Source: Sophora flavescens
Lineage: Eukaryota; Streptophyta; Magnoliopsida; Fabales; Fabaceae
Reading direction: 5' to 3'
Length of the DNA: 64,000 nucleotides
Assembly (NCBI GenBank): GCA_030762895.1
Contig: CM061063.1
Span: 52,655,196 to 52,719,195, forward strand
In this document: in pieces, positions 36,101 to 47,573 of the stretch
How positions within the stretch are numbered: the first letter of the stretch is position 1
Layout of the letters: each line of letters starts with the position of its first letter
Translations under genes and position numbers: made by a program
Notes under the pieces: generated by a model
Told to the model about the DNA's origin: nothing
The model's database searches: none
Seen by the model: only the letters and a program-made list of their open reading frames with translations

Positions 36101-36583
36101 GTGTTGAAGAGTTGTATTTTTGTTCTCTCTTTTCTTTTTGGATTCCTGTAAATTGCATATTCTGCTAAAGGATGGAGAAAGTGTGGCTGGCGTTAGCACT
36201 GCTGTTATTGGCAATCTTGTTTTTATTCCTTTCAACATCAAATATTCTTGAATGATATTTCTTCCTATCTTGATGCGCATGTGATTTGACTTTTGTGCAC
36301 AGATGAGCGTGTACCCACTGAACTCAAGAAGGCTATAATGCAAGCTAGGATGGACAAGAAACTTACTCAGGCTCAGCTTGCTCAAGTATTTATTCCCAAA
36401 AGAATAACAGTTTATAATTATTAGTTGTTAGGTGTCATCCATAACGAGCATTGTTACTTGCAGATCATCAATGAGAAGCCTCAAGTGATCCAGGAATACG
36501 AGTCAGGAAAAGCCATTCCAAACCATCAGATAATTGGCAAGTTGGAGAGAGCGCTTGGAGCTAAACTGCGTGGCAAGAAATAA
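33198..36583 (+). CDS. MBF1: multiprotein-bridging factor 1 (MBF1a/b type), four exons
   Basis: MBF1 is a nuclear transcriptional coactivator that bridges TATA-binding protein and bZIP-type activators. Exons 33198-33339, 33757-33840, 36303-36385 and 36464-36583 join in frame with GT/AG introns to 142 residues, the usual length of plant MBF1a/b. The protein starts MSGVGPISQDWEPVVLRKK (MBF1 N-terminal domain, residues 1 to about 70). It continues KRLDDDTENL and ends with the Cro/C1-type helix-turn-helix (about residues 85-140: LTQAQLAQIINEKPQVIQEY, ESGKAIPN, LERALGAKLRGKK). The stress-induced MBF1c type differs in its N-terminus. Intron 2 is 2462 bp and full of repeats. All key parts are intact, so this looks like a functional gene. 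Confidence 0.97.
34074..34681. repeat. 304-bp tandem duplication in MBF1 intron 2
   Basis: The unit starting ttgcctggagcatgttttg is present twice (34074 and 34378). Each contains cggatagctgagcggagcg and gctatagcgagatagcgc words. Copy 2 has the same pair (62605 and 62908), so it predates the large duplication. The minus-strand open frames here are low-complexity by-products. Confidence 0.85.
34690..35065. mobile_element. probable remainder of a MITE in MBF1 intron 2
   Basis: The right end ccgctatagcgcgctattaa, read inverted, resembles the left part agttatcaatcccggatagc near 34108 and 34412. Together they suggest a ~1-kb non-autonomous element of the agcggatagcg-rich kind seen often in legumes. 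I could not find a target duplication. Confidence 0.4.
35719..36037. mobile_element. Tourist-like MITE in MBF1 intron 2, 319 bp
   Basis: The left end GAGGGTGTTTGTTATAGATT and the right end (reverse complement GGGCCCGTTTGTTATAGATT) are flanked by TTA on both sides (35716-35718, 36038-36040). The interior is aaaatgattttt-rich. PIF/Harbinger type by TIR and 3-bp duplication. It lies 266 bp before exon 3 and leaves the splice sites untouched. Confidence 0.85.
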
Positions 36584-36716
36584 GGAAGCTAATCTCATGG
36601 TCGTGCATGTAGTTAGGTGTTGCATGTTACTGTCGAAGTTGGTTGTGTTTGCTCACTAATTGTGTAAATGTAAGACATATAAAAGGTGTTCAGGACCTGT
36701 GGTTTTCACCTGTTCG

Positions 36717-36722
36717 AATAAA
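36717..36722 (+). terminator. MBF1 polyadenylation signal
   Basis: AATAAA lies 134 bp after the stop codon in a T-rich 3' UTR; cleavage would be expected 15-30 bp later. Confidence 0.55.
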
Positions 36723-36745
36723 TAGAGAGATGCATTCAGTATAAA

Positions 36746-36928
36746 TCCTCCTTTTACAGTGATGATAGGGTAAGATTAGTTTAGACTGTAGCTGAAATGG
36801 TTGATATAGATTTTTTAAGCTGATCACATGACTTCCTACTAACTTCTAATCCCGACCATCTATGTATGGTTTAAAGGTCCAGATTTGTTCTTCTTACTTG
36901 AGATTCCCCCACACACACACACATATAT

Positions 36929-36986
<58 letters not shown>

Positions 36987-37610
36987 AATCTCCTTAATTT
37001 ATGTGTCCCTCATAAAAAATGGTATAATAGATAACTGGTTAATAACGTTCAAAATTGCTGCTAATGACGTGTTGAATGTGATTGATGGGTACATCAAGAT
37101 AGGTAGTTCATTAATCATCTACTAAGTTGTATTAATCGAGATTTTGTACATTATCAGCGGGTTATTGGAGTTATCTATCTATTATAGGTATATAACATTA
37201 ATCAAGTTTAATATATCATTGACCACGATTTAAGGTCATTAATTAGTTGTCCCATTTTTATGTCTAAATATAATTTTTGTTTAGTTGATGTCAGTTGACA
37301 AAAAAACTCACCATAAGCATGTGCTAGTAGTGTATCAATAGCGGATCTGGGAAATTGTGTTAGAGTTATGATATTTTAACATCAAAATTTGACATCATGA
37401 GGGGACACCCTAATTTTGAGAGAGGTTGTGAACTAATAAAATAAAGAGAAAGAAAGAATAAAATGATAAATAATCTACTCAAAACTAGGGTATTTTTCAT
37501 GATATCAAAATATCATATCTCATTGTGTAAACCCCAAAAATTTGCTGTGTGAAATAGCATATAGCTTTGCAGGCAAATAGCGGAAGTTGCATAGTGGTTG
37601 AAATAAATCA

Positions 37611-37655
<45 letters not shown>

Positions 37656-38917
37656 TGTTATATACAAATAAAAATGAGCTGCATAAATATCAGAAATCGC
37701 ATAGCACAATTTGCTTGTGCTGGATGACAGGACTATCTTTTAAGGGGTCGTTTGGTGGTTGTTAGGATAGGATATGGATGGATAATACAAGAGAGTAGGA
37801 TAGGATATGAATAAGATAAACTGTTATCCTATCCGACGTTAACTGGATAAAGATTATAATTTTAGTATGAATTAAAATTTTCGATTTTATTCTCAATGTT
37901 TTCATATTTTATTAGATTTTTTTTACTTATAATTTTCATTTTTTAAAATTATATAAAAAGACAAAAATATCCTTGTGATAAAATTACATATAATATTTTA
38001 AATTTATAAAATATTGTTTAACATAAATTATTTTTTTATGATTTTAAATATTCATTTTTAGTCTTTACTTTACATATGGTTAAATTATTAGAATAAATTT
38101 TTATATTTTTCAGTTTTTTAAAATAATATAAATAACAAAATTAGCATTTTGATAAAATAAAATTATTTTTTAAAATTATTTTTTAATATTTTTATAATTT
38201 AAAATATCTTATATTTTATTATATTTTTTTTTGGTGACTATATTATACTTTTTATACTTTAATTATTTTATAAAAAAAAAAAACAAGAGCGAAAAAGGAG
38301 AGGGCAAAAAATAGAGGAAGAGGATTTGCTATGAGACTCGCTGCTGAAGATGATAAGGATGGAGGACGACGTGAATGGAGGACGATGAAGGAGTACAATA
38401 GTTGTTTACATGTTGAAAGAGTTACGTGTGTTCGATTTTAGTGAGTGAGTGTGAATAATACTCACTAGTTCTCTTTGTGAGAAATTCAGTGGCACCCTCA
38501 AAAGTTGGGAGACATTCTCTTTCAAGATTAATACCCAGTACGTAGTTCTCTTTGTACTTACTAAACAAATAGGTTCTCATCTATATAACTGTCGTGTGCT
38601 AGAAAACTTTGCCTTGTGATGCAAGGACTTTATATCCCTCCTCAAATCACATATTCTATATCTTTATATATGCTTCGAACTGTAAGATAGAGAGAGGGGT
38701 CCTATTGTTTGTTATATTCAGCAAAGATGGAACTTCTTGTTCTTTTCAGATACTGTTGAATAGCATTAGCTTGGTTAGGATTTATTTTGATGGATTGCTC
38801 AGGACATATTCTTTGATAAATATACGATAATTTCTTTGACTGACATAGCCTTTATAAATGCTCTAAACATTGCATGCTTTGAATTCATCGTTGTCGCCAT
38901 CGCCATCGCCATCATCA
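36746..38917. other. AT-rich intergenic sequence with microsatellites
   Basis: No gene is supported. (CA)n then (TA)n occupy about 36910-36982, and a second (TA)n about 37611-37650. At 37741 taaggggtcgtttggtgg has the look of a Tourist-type MITE end, but the partner end is not found. A (CGCCAT)n run at about 38896-38917 is the insertion point of the next copia element. Confidence 0.5.
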
Positions 38918-39589
38918 TGTTATATATTTTTTAGTTCTTTTAATTTCTTTATTCTTTATGTGGAAGCGTTAAATCAATAGGCATACATTCTACAAAGATA
39001 AATACCACATTGCCTAGGATCTACATCACGCCAGATTACTAGTGATTCTAAGATTATGAATATACCCTGATCCGTAGGGGTTCCTAATCTTAAGCGTTAT
39101 TCAAAGAATGAACTTGATCACCAACCTTCATGTACCGGAGAACGACAATCAATCACTTAACATGCGGCTGGTTGTCTTCTTGTGCGAATACCTTGACAAT
39201 CAACATAGATGAGGATGATAACAAATATATGGTTAGCGGTGACTTTCTCGGTTCTTCTTCAACCTGGACTCCTTATGCCTTAGTTGCTTCTTCAAATGGG
39301 GAGAAGAGGTGGTGTGCGTTGTGTCCGGTGTACAGGGGACCATAGCCTATATGTAGGGTGATGACCAATTAGGGTTCCCATTATTCGAAATTGGTTATCA
39401 ATGGCATCCACTCATATTTTGCTCATATCGTATAATTAATGATAATATCAATTATCAAATCGTAAATCAAGTTAGCCTTATCTCTTAATTTGATCACATA
39501 TTAATTAAGGCACCTAGAGATAAATGGCTAATATAATTAATTAACGATATCTCGCCCACATTATGATATTGGAATAAAATATCCCAACA
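38918..39589 (-). repeat. 3' LTR of minus-strand copia element
   Basis: 672 bp. On the minus strand it starts TGTTGGGATATTTTATTCC and ends ATATAACA. It aligns over its full length with 46426-47093, with scattered changes. The open frame 39130-39345 is inside it and is not a gene. Confidence 0.88.
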
Positions 39590-39590
39590 A

Positions 39591-39600
39591 TCTCCCACTG
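39591..39600 (-). other. polypurine tract of minus-strand copia
   Basis: cagtgggaga on the minus strand, next to the LTR start; the typical copia sequence is cAAGTGGGAGAtTG. Confidence 0.75.
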
Positions 39601-40551
39601 GGCAACATATCGTAATAATTATATCATAATTCCTTAGGCGTGCATTCGAATGCTATTTATCCTCGGACTTCCCCTTTACAACCGGGTCAACCTCATTGAT
39701 GTCGTATGCTCGCGACGCGCGATCCAGGCAAGTGTACCGGATTCGCCGCCAAGTAATAAAAAGATATCGATCCCACAGAGACCGTGATCTCAAATCGCAA
39801 CTAATTATCAAATCGATAAAACCGGATTATATAAAAAAGGGTTTTGAAAAGGTTTTGATATTTGAAATAAGAGATAACTCAAAATCGTAATCAAGTAAAA
39901 CGGTAAAGTAGATCACTTTATGGTTTTTCGGATCTAAATGGATTCCTAGGGATTCTGCTACCAACAAGATTGTTTATGTTACTAATTTGACTAACCCTTG
40001 TTAATTATCGAAATTGCCTTGAAGGCAAATTTATCCTCAAATAGTTAATGCTCCCTCTCCTGTTACAAAAATCGTGCCCAATTAAACCAACCCCTACCTC
40101 GTGGTAGTCGAATTTAGATTGGACCCTTTGCATTTCCGGACAATTCGTTAATCCACGAAGGACGGCTTCTAACTCTCGTGAATTGGGTCCTAAGTCTGAT
40201 TCTATAGATCTGATACCTAAGTTCACCGCTAGGTTCCTCCTTAGAATATCTACGACATGCAAACAAGTGGCCACCGAATTTACGAGTAATTAAAACACTA
40301 GAAATCTGATCTAAAGCAAAATCGCAATTAACAAGAAATCGAAATCAATTCATAACATGAAAATGATCTTGGGCATAGCCCCAACCCCTAGAAATTAGTT
40401 ACTACTCAAGCATTGTCATGGTGATGACAAGCTTGGTTAACAACAACATAAAAGAAAACTAAGAGAAGAAGAAGCAGACGAAGAGAGATCCTAAATTAGA
40501 GCCTAAGAGTAGCAGCCCAAAAGTCTTCGTTAGTCTCTGCCCAGATGCTTT

Positions 40552-40560
40552 ATTTATAGA
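40552..40560 (-). promoter_or_regulatory. TATA box of solo LTR B
   Basis: ctataaataaagc on the minus strand, downstream of the palindromic array in that orientation. Confidence 0.55.
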
Positions 40561-40629
40561 TTAGGAAAGTTTGAATCCCAATCTAACACAAATTAGATCC
40601 AAATCAGTTGCTTCGGATCCAAGTAATGC

Positions 40630-40880
40630 ACGCCACGGCCGTGATGGCCATCACGCCAAGCCGTGACGGATTCTCGCCACGGGCGCTTTCTTCAATTTTT
40701 GGTCTATCACGGGCCGTGATCAGTTCCGCCCCGCTGAGGGTCTAGTTCAACTGACATGTCACGGCCGTGGAAGGGCACCACGGCTAGGCCGTGACCAGCT
40801 TCCGACTTTTGCCTTCTTTTCTTTTCGGTTTTGCTTGATCATGGTCGTGATGGTCATCACGCCAGGCCGTGATGGGCTCT
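40630..40880 (-). repeat. palindromic word array in solo LTR B
   Basis: Words are built on ATCACGGC...GCCGTGAT: ccacggccgtgatgg, catcacgccaagccgtga, atcacgggccgtgat, tcacggccgtgg, ccacggctaggccgtga, catcacgccaggccgtgatg. The CGCCTCGCGAG class that dominates the sibling LTR A is essentially absent here, apart from the single ctcgcgacgcgcg word at the LTR end. Confidence 0.75.
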
Positions 40881-41543
40881 GCTTTGGCTCATTTTCTTCA
40901 CTTTTCAAGACCCATCTTCATCCAAGCTCCATCATGGCTAATCCCGAGCATTTAATCCTTAATTTCGCAAAACAACACCACAAAACCGCCTTTACCCGCT
41001 CCAAGGTAAAAACCAACAAAAATCAAATTAAATATGCCTAAACTATATGAAAATGAATGCAAAATGATTAACAAATATGAGATGAAATCACACTCATCAC
41101 TCATACATCTATGATGGGACCATTGCGGCTGTCGTCACTAACGTATATCGTGACTAAACCCCGACGACCACCATATCAATGCACTTGATGACATAGATCG
41201 ATATGGATAAGTGGCATGGAAGTTTCATGCAATGTGATCTCTAAATCATGCCTATTTCCAACTGGTCCAACTTAAGTCTTTAGTGAGATCATACCGAGTT
41301 CCTTAGGTGCAAATTAAATATTTGCACATAACCAAAACTTAAGATAATTATAATAATAATAACCTCATAAACTTTATTTCTGCAGAAAATCAATCATAAC
41401 ATAAAGTCTTTACCAAATCCAAAACATAGAACAAAATAACAAAAGGAAAACTCCCACTAATCTAAGGCAATCTCAAAACTAACACCCGTGGTGAGCAACA
41501 TGCTCATGAAAGACCGTGAGGTGTCAAGCCTTTGGTTAGTGGG

Positions 41544-44074
41544 TTAGCTAACACAAAGTTTGTTCCTATGTGTTCTATAGATAATTGGAAACTTGATGTC
41601 GATAACCTTCGATTTCATTGAACTCCAATTGTTATTGGAGTACAACACGATCGACTTATTGTCATAATATAACTTGAGTGATATTTCAATTCCTTTTATT
41701 ATATGCAGCCCAATGACAAAATTTCTCGGGCATATCCCGAGGTTCAATGCCTTCTATCTTGGCACCTAACAACATTAGAGTCGTAATACCTTATGATCTC
41801 TAAACTATCGGATCTCCGATCCATGAACATATATTCTTTTGTTCTCTTTAAGTACCTTATGATCATTTTGACTGCTTCCAATGATCCTTTCTCTGGATTG
41901 CTCCAAGATCTGCCTAACACCGCATTATGTATGCTATGTCCGGATGTGTACAATCCCGAGCATACATCGACTTCCCACACCGAAGCATAGGGAATCTTCA
42001 GTATTTCCTGAATTTCCAGATTTCCTTTTGGGCATTAATTGAGACTAAAATAGTCCCCCTTAGTTATCGGGTATTCGCCGGTTTACTATCTTTCATGTTG
42101 AACCTATCCAAAATCAGATCGATATAGCTCTTTTGTGATAATCCAAGGATACTTCGAGAATGATCTCTAAGTATCTGAATTCCTAAGACAAAAGAGGCGC
42201 CCCCAAGATCTTTCATCTCGAAAAAAAAAAAATTGCTAGAAATTTCTTGGTTTCTGCAATGAGCCTATATCCCCACTGCTAGTAAAATGTCAACATATAA
42301 CACTAAGAGTATAAACTTGCTCCCACCGAAATTGTGATACAGTTGTCCCCGATATTCTTCTCAAGACCAAATGAGACAATCACTTAATGGGACCTATGGT
42401 ATCACTAATGAGACGTCTTCTTTAGCCCATAGATAGATTCCGACAATTTGCAAACCATCTTTTCTCGGGTCTTTCGACACAAGGTTTTCTCAGTTGCACT
42501 ATATACATCTGCTTCATCAATGTGACCAATGAGAAACACTTTCTTGACATCCATCTTATGAAACTCCAAATTATAACGAGCAACAAGAGCCATGATTATC
42601 CTAAAAGAGTCCTCCAATGGTACTGAAAAAAAGGTCTCCTTACAATCAATCATTTCTTTAGAGTATAGCCTTTTGACACTAGACAAGCCTTATACCTCTC
42701 CATATTACCCCTTGAAAATTTCGGGCATTAGGATAAGTTTCAAACCTTATTGTTTAGCTTGATCTTATACTCATTCCTTCAACCCACCTTTTCCAAATGG
42801 AAACTTCATATGGTTTTATGGGAGTTGATAGAATCATCTTCCATTACACCATTTACCTTATGTTCCTGGAGAAATACTACATAATTATCCAAAATATTAT
42901 TCATCCTTTCTTTAGTGGATCATGGCAAAATACAATGACTCTTGATGCTCTAGTTCTTGAGGGTGTTGAGTTTGACCTTCATGAATAATTTCCTTATCTT
43001 GAATAGGAAGAATAACAAGAATATCTTCACAAAGATCCAAATTTGCTACACAAATAGCAACTATATGAATTGGTTCAGGATTAGAACCAATTATTCCTCA
43101 AAGATAATGTCTCTAACCTTATCTCCCCCAAACTCAATATCCTCAAAGAACTAATCGGCTCCTCGTCTCAAGGTATCTTTAACTTGGAATTTTAAAAAAA
43201 TTCATACCCCTTTGACCTTTCGAGTAACCAATAAGGTAACCACCACCGTTTGGGACTCCAATTTACTTCACGAGGCTTATAAGGCCTTGCCTTAGTTGGA
43301 TATTCCTATACTTAAAATTGATTTGTCTGGTCACCAAAAGAGGTACTCGTCAAATATTTAAGTCTGTAATCATTAGTGTTACTCCCATTGCAACTCTGGT
43401 AAGGTAGAATGACTAATCATACTCCTCATCATATCTTTAAGAGTCATTACTAGGACTTAACTGTATTCTTAATAACCGTGTTCTGATCTATTTAACTTTA
43501 ATGCATTTAATACAAACAATAAAATGTATAAGACCAATGGAATCTAGGATTCCCTCATACAAGTCGCTCAACTCTATTTATAGAGATGTGCCTCGAATGT
43601 TTGTATCATAATGGTCCTTATTTTAATTACTATTAACTTTACGCTTAGTGCTGTATGATTCCTCACTCAATGTTTTACCACAAGAGGTTTCAATACCAAG
43701 CAATTATAGATCATCATAGTCAATAGCTTAACCTAGTACCAACAATATTTGAATTTAAAAGACAAATTGAATCCATCGTTTCTAAATGAACAAAAAATTA
43801 TTCTTGATTTGTTCAATAGAATTAAGAAACCAAAACCAAATTTCATCTAAATGATTGCTAAACCAAAATGTCTTTAAATTCCAAATATTATCCAAGAACA
43901 ACAATATGAAACGTCAATAGCCTTATCCTTTATCGACTTGGTTAACTCCAATATAGATGTATCTTTCAAAGACCACTTAACCTTCATCAGCTTGCATACA
44001 TCTTTATAGGCATGCCAAACATGATATTTGGGACATTTCTTCTTTAGATGCCCTATGTCCATATAAAAGAAACA
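41544..44074 (-). pseudogene. copia gag-pol remnants (zinc knuckle, RT, RNase H)
   Basis: On the minus strand, a gag zinc knuckle lies at 44033-44074 as C-FF-Y-MDIG-H-LKKK-C; the second cysteine of CX2CX4HX4C has become tyrosine. Reverse transcriptase follows at 42405-42686 (KETFFSVPLEDSFRIIMALV, then FHKMDVKKVFLIG). RNase H-proximal sequence is at 41744-41980 (DVCSGLYTS, WSNPEKGSLEAVKMIIRYL, RRSDSLEIIRYYDS) and a C-terminal piece at 41544-41747 (ISLKLYYDNKSIVLYS). Protease and integrase cannot be read confidently in 42700-43870. Non-functional. Confidence 0.8.
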
Positions 44075-44855
44075 ATTGTGACCTTAATTGTTTCTTTTAA
44101 GATGAGTCCTTAGCAGCCTTAATCCTTAATTTTCCTTTCGCTTGCCCTTATCTTTAGAGGTATTTGCCAAATGAGCACTATTTGTATTCTCTTACTTCAT
44201 TCTTTCCTTTCTTGCACACCTTATAAAATGAATCCATTAAGATATCATTTATCTTTATAACAAAGCTATGTTTGACTTAAACTAACCGAATTGTGCATGA
44301 AGGAATACCAAATGCTAAATGCATGGGCAAGTCGTTAGACAAGTCCAAGCTTTAACGCCTTAAGTTTAAGAGCAAGATTGGACATTCCCATAAAGTGCTC
44401 CTTAAATTTCCTTTGATTTTATTCTTAATGAAAAACTAGCTTTCCAATGAGTGCTTGTTTCACCTTTATTGCTTTTAGAAAGCACTTTTCAACTTTAGCA
44501 AGGAAATCTGACATTAATTATGCCATCCAAATAACACCCCTAAAGATTTCTGGAATATTATGCTTTATTGTCATAAGACCCAAGCGATTGGAGCGATTCC
44601 ACTTCATATACTTAATTCTCTCTTTAGAGGCACTCGGATTGAGTGAGAGAAGGTGGGTGTCTCCATCTTTATGCCAGGTCTAGATCAAAAAACAACTTTA
44701 TTGTTTTTCTTTCAATCCTAAAAGTTAGAAATTTTGAGGATTAAATTAGTAAATACATAAGCGATATTAACTTTAATGAGAGCAAAAGTATCATAAAGAT
44801 ACCCACCAAAAATACCCGGTGCATCATTAACACCAAGTCTAGAGACAATAATATT

Positions 44856-45500
44856 AATTGCTAGAGGTATTTTGTTGTAATGATCAAACACTAATGATAA
44901 TTTCTACAAACAAACAGCCATCTTTGGACGTTCTGTTATTCACATGAAAATAATCTTTATAACCACTACGTGTTTACCAACACATGTGTGAATACAAACC
45001 GCCAAATATTAACCTTCCTTTGGGCCGATTAATACCGCATGGATATACACCCACACAACATTCAATATCTCTTATGATCAATTTCCACAAGAGAGGTCAC
45101 CTTGGTGACTTCATACTTTAATTGGCTCACTCAAATCCAAATTGGCAAATTAAAGACCCAACAAGATACTCAACGCGCCATTAATTCTCAATCTTCGGAT
45201 TGTAAGAATTAATTGCTAGTGGTACTCTTAAGGCAATGATCAAATATTGGTGATAAGTTCTGTCAAATAATGGTCGCCTTTAGGGCATCCCATTATCCAC
45301 ATGGAAGATATATTTATAACCACCACACATTTACCATCAAAGGTATGTAATTATCCCGACCAAACGGTGCCTTCCTTCGGCCGACAACACCGCATGAATA
45401 ACTCCATACTACATCTTTTGTAAATTCAGTTGAATCAAATTTACACAACAGAGGTTACTTTGGCAACGTGTTGCTTTAACCAATCCAACAAAAAATACCA
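44856..45500 (-). repeat. imperfect 355-bp tandem repeat in copia 5' region
   Basis: Unit 1 starts aattgctagaggtattttg at 44856 and unit 2 aattgctagtggtactctt at 45211. Both contain the ...aatgatcaaa...gataa...ttct, ...ataaccac...tttacca and ...ccgcatg(g/a)ata blocks in the same order. Similarity is moderate, so the duplication is old. There is no open frame of note. Confidence 0.65.
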
Positions 45501-46410
45501 GACAATTTTAATAATAAAATGGGAAGTGGTCCTAACTTGCCCCCTTTTTTCACAAAACTTAGAAACCCGAATGTTTGGTGTGAAAAATCCTTAAAACAAA
45601 ATAAATTTGTTGTGAAGTACGTGCGTGCTCTCCTTAAGCATAGTGTACTTCCTTATTTTCTTTCGCCGACATTAGCCTCATGTGATTCCCTCTTAATTGC
45701 AAATTGCAAAAATTATGCAGGGTGCGACGACCAAAATTCCTTTTCTAGATCTAAGTCACACATATTGACATATATATAGACATGTACTTAATGGAAGCAA
45801 TCTGGATCACCATGAAAGTTATACATTATCATATATAAAAGAAACTCATTTAATAATTAAATGTAAAACCAATTTTCAAATCCTTCACGTACAGGCACAC
45901 GTTATACTGACCAAAAAAAATCCACAAGTATACATATAATAAATCCAATTTCACCAAATGGGATGGATTCATGTACAACAAGCCATCCATGCATATTCAC
46001 TTTAAATTCAATTCATATCATATAAGACGGAATTAAACCATAAAAGGCAAGGAGATTCTTGCTTGATTGCTTTTACGTATGAAGCCAAAATCCAATTCTT
46101 CATATATAAGACAAAACATAAAGCAAGCACAATAATACATATTGATAAATTTTGAATACATTCATGAAATCGCAAGTGACGTTAAAACCAATAATGTCGC
46201 AAGCCTTCGGGATATACTTATATACAAATATCACGAAACTGGATGGAAAAAACCAAATGCTATTTCATGCCTCAGAAAAGCGCTGAGAAAAAAAAATCTA
46301 ATTTCAAAAAATTAGGGTTTATACAAATTGGGAAAACACCCTCATTCAATAATTCAATCCAAGCATATATGAATAAAAAAACTTGAATCCTAATAACCCA
46401 ACAACGATGA

Positions 46411-46423
46411 CCGCTCTATACCA
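46411..46423 (-). other. primer-binding site of minus-strand copia
   Basis: TGGTATAGAGCGG on the minus strand, two bases after the LTR. It is a close variant, with one base lost, of the initiator-Met-tRNA site TGGTATCAGAGC. Confidence 0.75.
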
Positions 46424-46425
46424 CT

Positions 46426-47093
46426 TGTTAGATATTTCTTTAGTTATTTAATTTCTTTACTCTTTATGCGGAAGCGTTAAATCCGAATAGGCATACATCC
46501 TAGAGCATAAATACCACATAGCCTAGGATATACATCATGCTAAATCACTAGGATTCTAAGGTTATGAATATACCCGGATCCATAGGGGTTCCTGATCTTA
46601 AGTGTTATTCAAAGAATGAACTTGATCACCACCCTTCGTGTACGGAGAGCGGCAATCAATCACGAACATGGGGTTGGTTGTCTTCTTGTGCGGAATACCT
46701 TGACAATCAACATAGATGAGGATGATAACAAATATATGGTTAGCCGTGGCTTTATGGTTCTTCCTCAACCTGGACTCCTTATGCCTTAGTCTCTCTTCAG
46801 AAGGGGAGAAGAGGTGGTGTGCGTTGTGTCCTGTATTGGGGACCATAGCCTATATGTAGGGTGATGACCAATTAGGGTTCCCATTAATCCGAAATTAGTT
46901 ATCAATGAAATCCACTCATATTTTGCCCATATCAAATAATTAATGATAATATCAATTATCAAATCATAAACCGATTGGCCTTGATCTCTTAATTTGATCA
47001 CATATAAATTAAGGCCCCTAAGAGATAAATATGTAATATAATTAATTACCGGTATCTGCCCACATTATGATATTGGAATAAAATATTCCAACA
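46426..47093 (-). repeat. 5' LTR of minus-strand copia element
   Basis: 668 bp. On the minus strand it starts TGTTGGAATATTTTATTCC and ends ATATCTAACA; partner of 38918-39589. Confidence 0.88.
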
Positions 47094-47256
47094 CATCATG
47101 CTTAATGGATATTTTTGGAGAACTTCTTCAAGAGTGCGATCTGTTAGGGTTTGGTAAGTGAGAAAATGAAGGGAAGAGAAAGAAAAATGAAGAGAGGGAA
47201 GAGGGAGAGAAGAAAGAATCTCTTGGTAAATGAATTCTGATGTATATTAAAAAACC

Positions 47257-47573
47257 AGTAATGATATTCTAACACCTTATTTGGACACCTCCAGCGACAC
47301 CTTGGTTAATCGCATGCAAATTTTGGGTTAATTCAGTCCATTATATGGTTAATGGGTCATCTCAAGTTTATTTTCCATAACCATGTAAATATTTGGTTAA
47401 TCACATGCAAATATCTGGTTAATTCAGTTCTTTATATGATTAATGGGTCATCATGAATTAACCAAATATTTGCACGTGATTAACCATATAATGAATCAAT
47501 TAAAAAATATTTGCACCGATTAACAAAAGTGCCAAAAGTTGGTGTCAACTTTTGGTGTTAGAATATCATTACT
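47257..47573. mobile_element. MITE with 20-bp perfect TIR, Mutator-like
   Basis: The left end AGTAATGATATTCTAACACC is perfectly inverted at 47554-47573. The flanks ttaaaaaacc (left) and ttaaaaacc (right, after one extra c) suggest a 9-10-bp target duplication, as Mutator-like elements make. Inside, a ggttaatcacatgcaaatat-type unit is repeated twice directly and once inverted, so most of the element can fold on itself. No coding. Confidence 0.75.

Larger units (their letters stand above)
39697..41099 (-). mobile_element. solo LTR B (gypsy-like), minus orientation, 1403 bp
   Basis: It has a perfect 5-bp duplication CTCAT (39692-39696 and 41100-41104). On the minus strand it begins TGATGAGTGTGATTTC and ends ATACGACATCA. 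Its first ~250 bases align with solo LTR A (shared agccatgatggagcttggatgaa-type phrase and ttgttttgc). A TATA box lies at about 40552-40560 on the minus strand and a palindromic array at 40630-40880. There is no coding. It is nested in the copia element. Confidence 0.88.
38918..47093 (-). mobile_element. Ty1/copia retrotransposon, minus strand, heavily decayed
   Basis: Direct LTRs (38918-39589 and 46426-47093) are bounded by a perfect 5-bp duplication CATCA (38913-38917 and 47094-47098). On the minus strand the order is LTR, primer-binding site, zinc knuckle, reverse transcriptase, RNase H, polypurine tract, LTR. The solo LTR 39697-41099 was inserted later between RNase H and the 3' LTR. All frames are broken. 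Confidence 0.92.

Noticed and set aside
37741..38290. Tourist MITE starting taaggggtcgtttggtgg
   Set aside because: The left end is typical but no inverted partner was found downstream, so it is not listed as an element.
39130..39345. Small gene in 39130-39345
   Set aside because: It lies wholly inside the copia LTR and its partner LTR at 46426-47093 lacks the frame.
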